A stretch of 9,725 nucleotides of DNA from Candidatus Culexmicrobium profundum. Its GTDB lineage: Archaea > Thermoproteota > Methanomethylicia > Culexarchaeales > Culexmicrobiaceae. Location: the NCBI GenBank assembly GCA_025061245.1, contig JANZKD010000056.1:1-9725 (forward strand), read 5' to 3'. Of the stretch, positions 6,647 through 9,725 are shown piece by piece (position 1 is the first letter of the stretch; each line of letters starts with the position of its first letter). The position numbers were made by a program, and so were the translations under genes. The notes below the pieces were generated by a model. That model had not been told where the DNA came from, made no database searches, and worked only from the letters and a program-made list of their open reading frames with translations.

Positions 6647-6667
6647 GAAATTTAAAAGATGAAACAC

Positions 6668-6675
6668 CATAAAAA
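6668..6675 (-). promoter_or_regulatory. TATA box for family copy 2
   Basis: The minus strand reads TTTTTATG, centred about 26 bases before ATG 6646. It sets the start downstream of the longest possible frame. Confidence 0.45.
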
Positions 6676-6959
6676 CATTAATTGAAATACATTTCAAAAA
6701 ATACAGTAGACAATACAGTCCATTGTTCTCTAAATGCTTTAAAAAATTGAATGAAATAACGCAGATATACTGTGTAAATCAAGATAAAAGTAGTATATTC
6801 CAAGTCCATAACTGTCAGTCTAATATTTGATAAGTTAATACCGAAAGTCCAGTAGGACTTATTCTTGAACTCCAGACCTGAAATGATTTTTATAACATAT
6901 AAATAAACTAGAATAATATCAAAACTTTCACTAAGATCAAATTTAAAGCATATATGTAA
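6676..6959. other. Decayed or non-coding spacer between family copy 2 and the remnant copy
   Basis: No convincing gene. A minus-strand open frame of 134 codons runs through here (7082-6678), but its first 40 codons are antisense to the recognisable remnant at 6960-7310 and it has no domain or initiation signal, so I treat it as a chance frame. On the plus strand this is where the N-terminal two thirds of the remnant copy should lie. No family motif could be found in any frame, so that part was deleted or has decayed beyond recognition. Confidence 0.5.
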
Positions 6960-7310
6960 ACAATTCTCATTGAATTTATAAAGCCATATGGTCTTGATTT
7001 TGTTTTCACTAAGATTGGCATTCCATTTGAATATACTGTTTCGAAAGGACGATGGAATGATCATAAAACCTATATTATACACAGTGGTGGAGTTATTCCA
7101 CCTAGAGAAGTTACTATTGATAGAATGATTATCTAGTTCAAAGTTGTTGAATCTGGTTTCAAGCTACCGTTTTCCATGCATCTGATTGGGTATATAATTA
7201 TTGGAATCGTCGTCTTTGCTTCAGTTCTAATCATACACTACCACTTTAAGAAAAATAAAATAAATAAATTAATTATTATTAGAGAAGTTGTTGTGAATAT
7301 TCATGGTTAG
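6960..7310 (+). pseudogene. C-terminal remnant of a surface-protein family copy, with in-frame TAG
   Basis: One plus-strand frame reads EFIKPYGLDFVFTKIGIPF, aligning with YKPAGLKFIILDAKIP of copy 1 and LDFIITESKLP of copy 3. It continues to REVTIDRMII, then a TAG at 7134-7136, then FKVVESGFKLPF, which matches the conserved FEVVEKGF/FKVVEAGF block. A membrane helix (IGYIIIGIVVFASVLIIHY) and basic FKKNK follow, and the frame stops at TAG 7308-7310. Signal peptide and most of the ectodomain are missing, and a stop TAA stands just upstream at 6957-6959. This is a dead partial copy. Membership is directly visible from the motif order; the original length is inferred. Confidence 0.8.
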
Positions 7311-7420
7311 TTACTATTTTCGATTACTTATTATAGTTTAGTTGATTTTATTCCAATTTTCTTCTTAGAATAATAAATTAAAATAAAAATATATAAAAGC
7401 ATATATATTTTTTCGTCAAT

Positions 7421-7428
7421 TATATTAT
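7421..7428 (+). promoter_or_regulatory. Possible TATA box for family copy 3
   Basis: TATATTAT is centred about 27 bases before the in-frame GTG 7452. Other AT boxes at about 7388-7396 and 7400-7408 would instead give a short leader, with AGGTGA at 7450-7455 as ribosome binding site for ATG 7461. The choice between these is open. Confidence 0.35.
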
Positions 7429-7460
7429 GAAAATGTAAAGATCATATATAGGTGAAATTT

Positions 7461-8582
7461 ATGAAAAATTATATAAATTTCTTTATTCTTTTAATTTTAG
7501 TATTCATTTTTAACATTAGCCTTGTCAATGCTTCTTTTAATAATGAATTTGTTGTAAATAAACATGTTTTCTATTATGAAATGCTGCAAGTTCAAGTCTG
7601 GGTTAATGGAAGTATAGGTGTATGGGTGGACTCTCAAGTTCAAAATCCCTTTTTTGACATATCTGATTTCAGCGAGGGACTCGAAGCATCTCTTATAAGA
7701 ATTAAAAAGTCTAATGCAATTTTTATGCTAAGTTATAATTTAGAGAAAATAAGCTCTGAAAAGGCGGATTTTTACGCAGGTATTTTCTGTGAAAAGTGGG
7801 CTTTAATGTTGAATGGCCAATCTGCATTAAAATCTAAAAAACAACAGTCATTTTACACTCCGACTGGGAAAAAGTATAATTTCATGAATTACGAATATGT
7901 CATAAGTGATATCGATATAGAAAGAGCAATAAGTTTGTTTCTAGAATCTAAGCCTAAAAATGGCTTTCTAATGCTCATAAATAGGGACAATATAAGAACT
8001 TTTACTAATTTGAAGTTTGAAATATCTCGGGATGACGCTGGCAATTTATTTTATCGTTTAGAATACTATCGACGTTTTCCCTACTTCAACTATAAGACTG
8101 GAGAAATATATACTCTTGATATCTTTAGTTTATTCAACTTTACTGGACAACTAATAATCAACAGTCAATCTTTCCTTTCAATAATTGACATCAGAATCTG
8201 GCTTCCCTCCAATTTAGACTTCATAATCACAGAATCTAAGCTACCCCCACAATTACATATAAGAAAAAGCTCATTAATGGCTGTGCATCCAGCCATAGAA
8301 ATAACAAATGGACCTATTATGAATTTTAAACCTGCCGAAAGCATTAAAGAACTTCAAATAGAGTTTGAAGTAGTAGAAAAGGGCTTTCAAACATCTTCCA
8401 CTGCAATTCAAATCATCGGAATAATATTCATAATTGCATCCATAGTGATTATCTGTACAGTATTATATCGCTGCAAATATCATGGAAGACAACATAATAA
8501 GAAGAATTCTTCCATATCGACCCAGCATTCTATCAAGATATCAAGAAGAGATTGCATCTTTACTTACAAAAACTGCAATTAA
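7461..8582 (+). CDS. Secreted, C-terminally membrane-anchored surface protein, family copy 3, with chimeric tail
   Basis: From ATG 7461 the product has 373 residues (GTG 7452 would add three); AGGTGA lies 5 bases upstream. The signal peptide is clear (FFILLILVFIFN, probable cleavage after VNA at 22-24). It is the closest relative of copy 1: NGSI, PFFDISD, LEKISSEKADFYA, RAISLFLESKPKNGFL-LINRDN, YKTGEIYTLDIFSLFNFTG with sequon NFT at 226-228, then the pre-anchor block ELQIEFEVVEKGFQ. The membrane helix (IIGIIFIIASIVIICTVLY) should be followed by a short basic tail, as in the other copies. Here the frame runs on for about 30 residues after KYHG into DNA that belongs, in another frame, to the decayed acetyltransferase starting near 8482. 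That tail is therefore unlikely to be ancestral. Function unknown; exposed outside the cell by topology. Confidence 0.82.
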   Translation: MKNYINFFILLILVFIFNISLVNASFNNEFVVNKHVFYYEMLQVQVWVNGSIGVWVDSQVQNPFFDISDFSEGLEASLIRIKKSNAIFMLSYNLEKISSEKADFYAGIFCEKWALMLNGQSALKSKKQQSFYTPTGKKYNFMNYEYVISDIDIERAISLFLESKPKNGFLMLINRDNIRTFTNLKFEISRDDAGNLFYRLEYYRRFPYFNYKTGEIYTLDIFSLFNFTGQLIINSQSFLSIIDIRIWLPSNLDFIITESKLPPQLHIRKSSLMAVHPAIEITNGPIMNFKPAESIKELQIEFEVVEKGFQTSSTAIQIIGIIFIIASIVIICTVLYRCKYHGRQHNKKNSSISTQHSIKISRRDCIFTYKNCN

Positions 8583-9204
8583 AAACCTTAAAAATATGGG
8601 AGCAGAAGAAGTCAAGTTTTCCATTAGTGGAATTGAAAGTGAAATAGCATCATATGTTAAATTGTATCAGAGCTTAGGATTTCAAATCTGGCGTGAAGCA
8701 TCAATTATGCAAAGAAAACTTAATTACATACTCGTCCACCACCACTCCTTCCAATAAAAACTTTAACCATAAAACAAGTTGGATTAGAAGTATTCATAGA
8801 CCTTTTATTAAATGCTTCAGAGATTCAATGGATAGAGATGCACGTGTAATTGCTTCAAACATGGAGAAAACAAGAAGATTCATGAGACAATTATATGAAG
8901 AAGATGAAAAACATGACCCAGAAAGCTGGATCGCTCTAAAACTACAAGGCAAGTATATTGGCTTCGTAATAGCAACCTCTGCGAAAACAGTGGATTAATC
9001 TCAGAAATAGGAGTAAACCCAAAGTTCCATAGAAAAGGAATGGAAAGCTTCCTAGTACTAAAAGCACTACAAAGACTAAATAAAAGAGGATTTAAACAAG
9101 CATTAGTAGAAGTAGACAAACAAAACATTGCAGCCATAAATCTCTTCAAAAACTCGGCTTCAAAAACACTAAAGAAAATAATCGAACTCAAAAAACCACT
9201 ATAA
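8482..9204 (+). pseudogene. Decayed tandem GNAT acetyltransferase with several 1-base frameshifts
   Basis: The trail begins with NLKNMGAEEVKFSISGIESE and YVKLYQSLGF, the end of a GNAT fold. It shifts near 8731 to PIKTLTIKQVGLEVFIDLLL and near 8810-8825 to DSMDRDARVIASNMEKTRRF and ESWIALKLQGKYIGFVIAT. It shifts again at the A run 8984-8987 to SGLISEIGVNPKFHRKGMES and ALVEVDKQNIAAINLFK, ending at TAA 9202-9204. The middle and last parts are a second GNAT domain: PKFHRKGMES stands where the acetyl-CoA loop (Q/R)xxGxG/A should be, with the second glycine lost. Near 9148 another lost A, compensated about 20 bases later, turns the usual LFKKLGFKN into LFKNSASKT. The start of the first domain is missing, and its remains overlap the 3' end of family copy 3. 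The gene is clearly non-functional. Confidence 0.78.
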
Positions 9205-9268
9205 ACTCAAATTTAAATAAGAAAACCATCAACCAAAGCTAAACAACTTAAATTAAAATCATAAAATT

Positions 9269-9725
9269 TCACCTAGATTTCCTCGACTTAAATTTATATA
9301 TTATGACCCCAGCAACAGCAATGACTGAAAAAGCTATCACCATACCAGTTATATTTATTGGATTTATTGGCTGCTTAAATCCAGCTTCAACAACCTTAAA
9401 AGTAACACGAATATACTCAACCCTATCCCCACCCTTAAGAGAAAACATCAACTTATTCGTAATTTCAAAACCTGACTTAGTTTTCATCACCGTATGTGGA
9501 AATGGTATTTCTACTTTTATTGGATAAAGTCTAAAATCAGTAGTCCAAATATAATCTGACAGAATTTTTACCCAACTATTATGATTAGCTAGGTGATGAA
9601 CTATTAGGGGGCCAGTAAAATTAAACAACTCAAAAACATCCAACCTATAAGTTTCACCAATCCTAAAATTAAAATAATTTTTTCTCACAGCCTTATATTT
9701 AATTCTCCCTGTCTTCTTCCCTAGT
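9269..9725 (-). CDS. Secreted, C-terminally membrane-anchored surface protein, family copy 4 (5' part outside window)
   Basis: The minus-strand frame is open from the window edge to its stop at 9269. The GTG at 9688 is internal, not the start, because upstream codons (GKKTGRIKYKAVRKNYFNF) continue the family pattern. Visible blocks are RIGETYRLDVFELFNFTGPLI, with the sequon NFT in the same place as in copies 1 and 3, then EYIRVTFKVVEAGFKQP before a membrane helix (ITGMVIAFSVIAVAGVIIY) and a basic tail KFKSRKSR. About 151 residues are present, so roughly half of the protein including the signal peptide lies beyond the window. No lesion is seen in this part. It points towards the decayed acetyltransferase, with 64 bases between the ends. 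Function unknown; predicted outside the cell with a C-terminal anchor. Confidence 0.78.
   Translation of the reverse strand, partial: LGKKTGRIKYKAVRKNYFNFRIGETYRLDVFELFNFTGPLIVHHLANHNSWVKILSDYIWTTDFRLYPIKVEIPFPHTVMKTKSGFEITNKLMFSLKGGDRVEYIRVTFKVVEAGFKQPINPINITGMVIAFSVIAVAGVIIYKFKSRKSR

Noticed and set aside
6678..7082. 134-codon open frame on the minus strand as a real gene
   Set aside because: Its first 40 codons are antisense to the recognisable surface-protein relic, it has no domain pattern, and no TATA box stands at the right distance. AT-rich DNA easily leaves such frames.
7134..7136. TAG in the relic copy as a recoded codon
   Set aside because: The copy lacks its whole N-terminal two thirds, so it is dead in any case.
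9269..9688. GTG 9688 as the start of a 139-residue protein
   Set aside because: The frame stays open upstream to the window edge and continues the family pattern, so the gene is simply cut by the window.
1..9725. CRISPR array, tRNA/rRNA genes or insertion sequence
   Set aside because: No regularly spaced repeats, no cloverleaf-like segment, no transposase motif and no terminal inverted repeats were seen on either strand.

Overview
This AT-rich window looks archaeal, most likely from a thermophilic member of the Thermoproteota/TACK group. Arginine is written mostly as AGA/AGG and isoleucine often as ATA. Several genes have a TATA-like box centred about 26 bases before the first codon, the spacing expected for leaderless transcripts. 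The gene content also fits: an archaeal P-loop ATPase of the ATPase_2/DUF234 type, a VapBC pair, a HEPN/MNT pair and GNAT acetyltransferases. The exact lineage cannot be named from the sequence alone.

Layout. 1-102 is the tail of an unidentified gene. 110-512 (-) is a decayed GNAT acetyltransferase with a frameshift and two nonsense codons. 593-1999 (+) is an AAA+-like ATPase with a C-terminal nuclease-like domain. It converges, with only 6 bases between stop codons, on a vapB-vapC operon (2681-2006, -). After about 390 bases of AT-rich DNA without a gene comes a small secreted protein (3538-3098, -). That gene diverges, through one near-symmetrical TATA box, from the first member of a repeated family.

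The rest of the window is dominated by that family: predicted secreted proteins with a signal peptide, an ectodomain of about 300 residues, a C-terminal membrane anchor and a short basic tail. I recognise no named domain in it. There are five loci in 6.2 kb: 3579-4633 (+, cut by a 1-base frameshift just before the anchor), 5573-6646 (-, intact and most divergent), 6960-7310 (+, a C-terminal remnant with an in-frame TAG), 7461-8582 (+, intact but with a tail read out of frame from a neighbouring gene) and 9269-9725 (-, running off the window). Between the first two lies a hepT-mntA toxin-antitoxin operon (5504-4660, -). 8482-9204 (+) is a second, independently decayed GNAT acetyltransferase.

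Taken together, this is an accessory region with two toxin-antitoxin modules, an ATPase-nuclease of a lineage-expanded family, an amplifying and decaying family of surface proteins, and four clearly damaged genes. The most interesting items are the surface-protein family, the frameshift that separates ectodomain from membrane anchor in one copy, the chimeric tail of another copy, and a coding-strand composition gradient (G/T-rich 5' ends to A/C-rich 3' ends) seen in long genes on both strands. No CRISPR array, tRNA, rRNA, transposase or insertion-sequence ends were seen.
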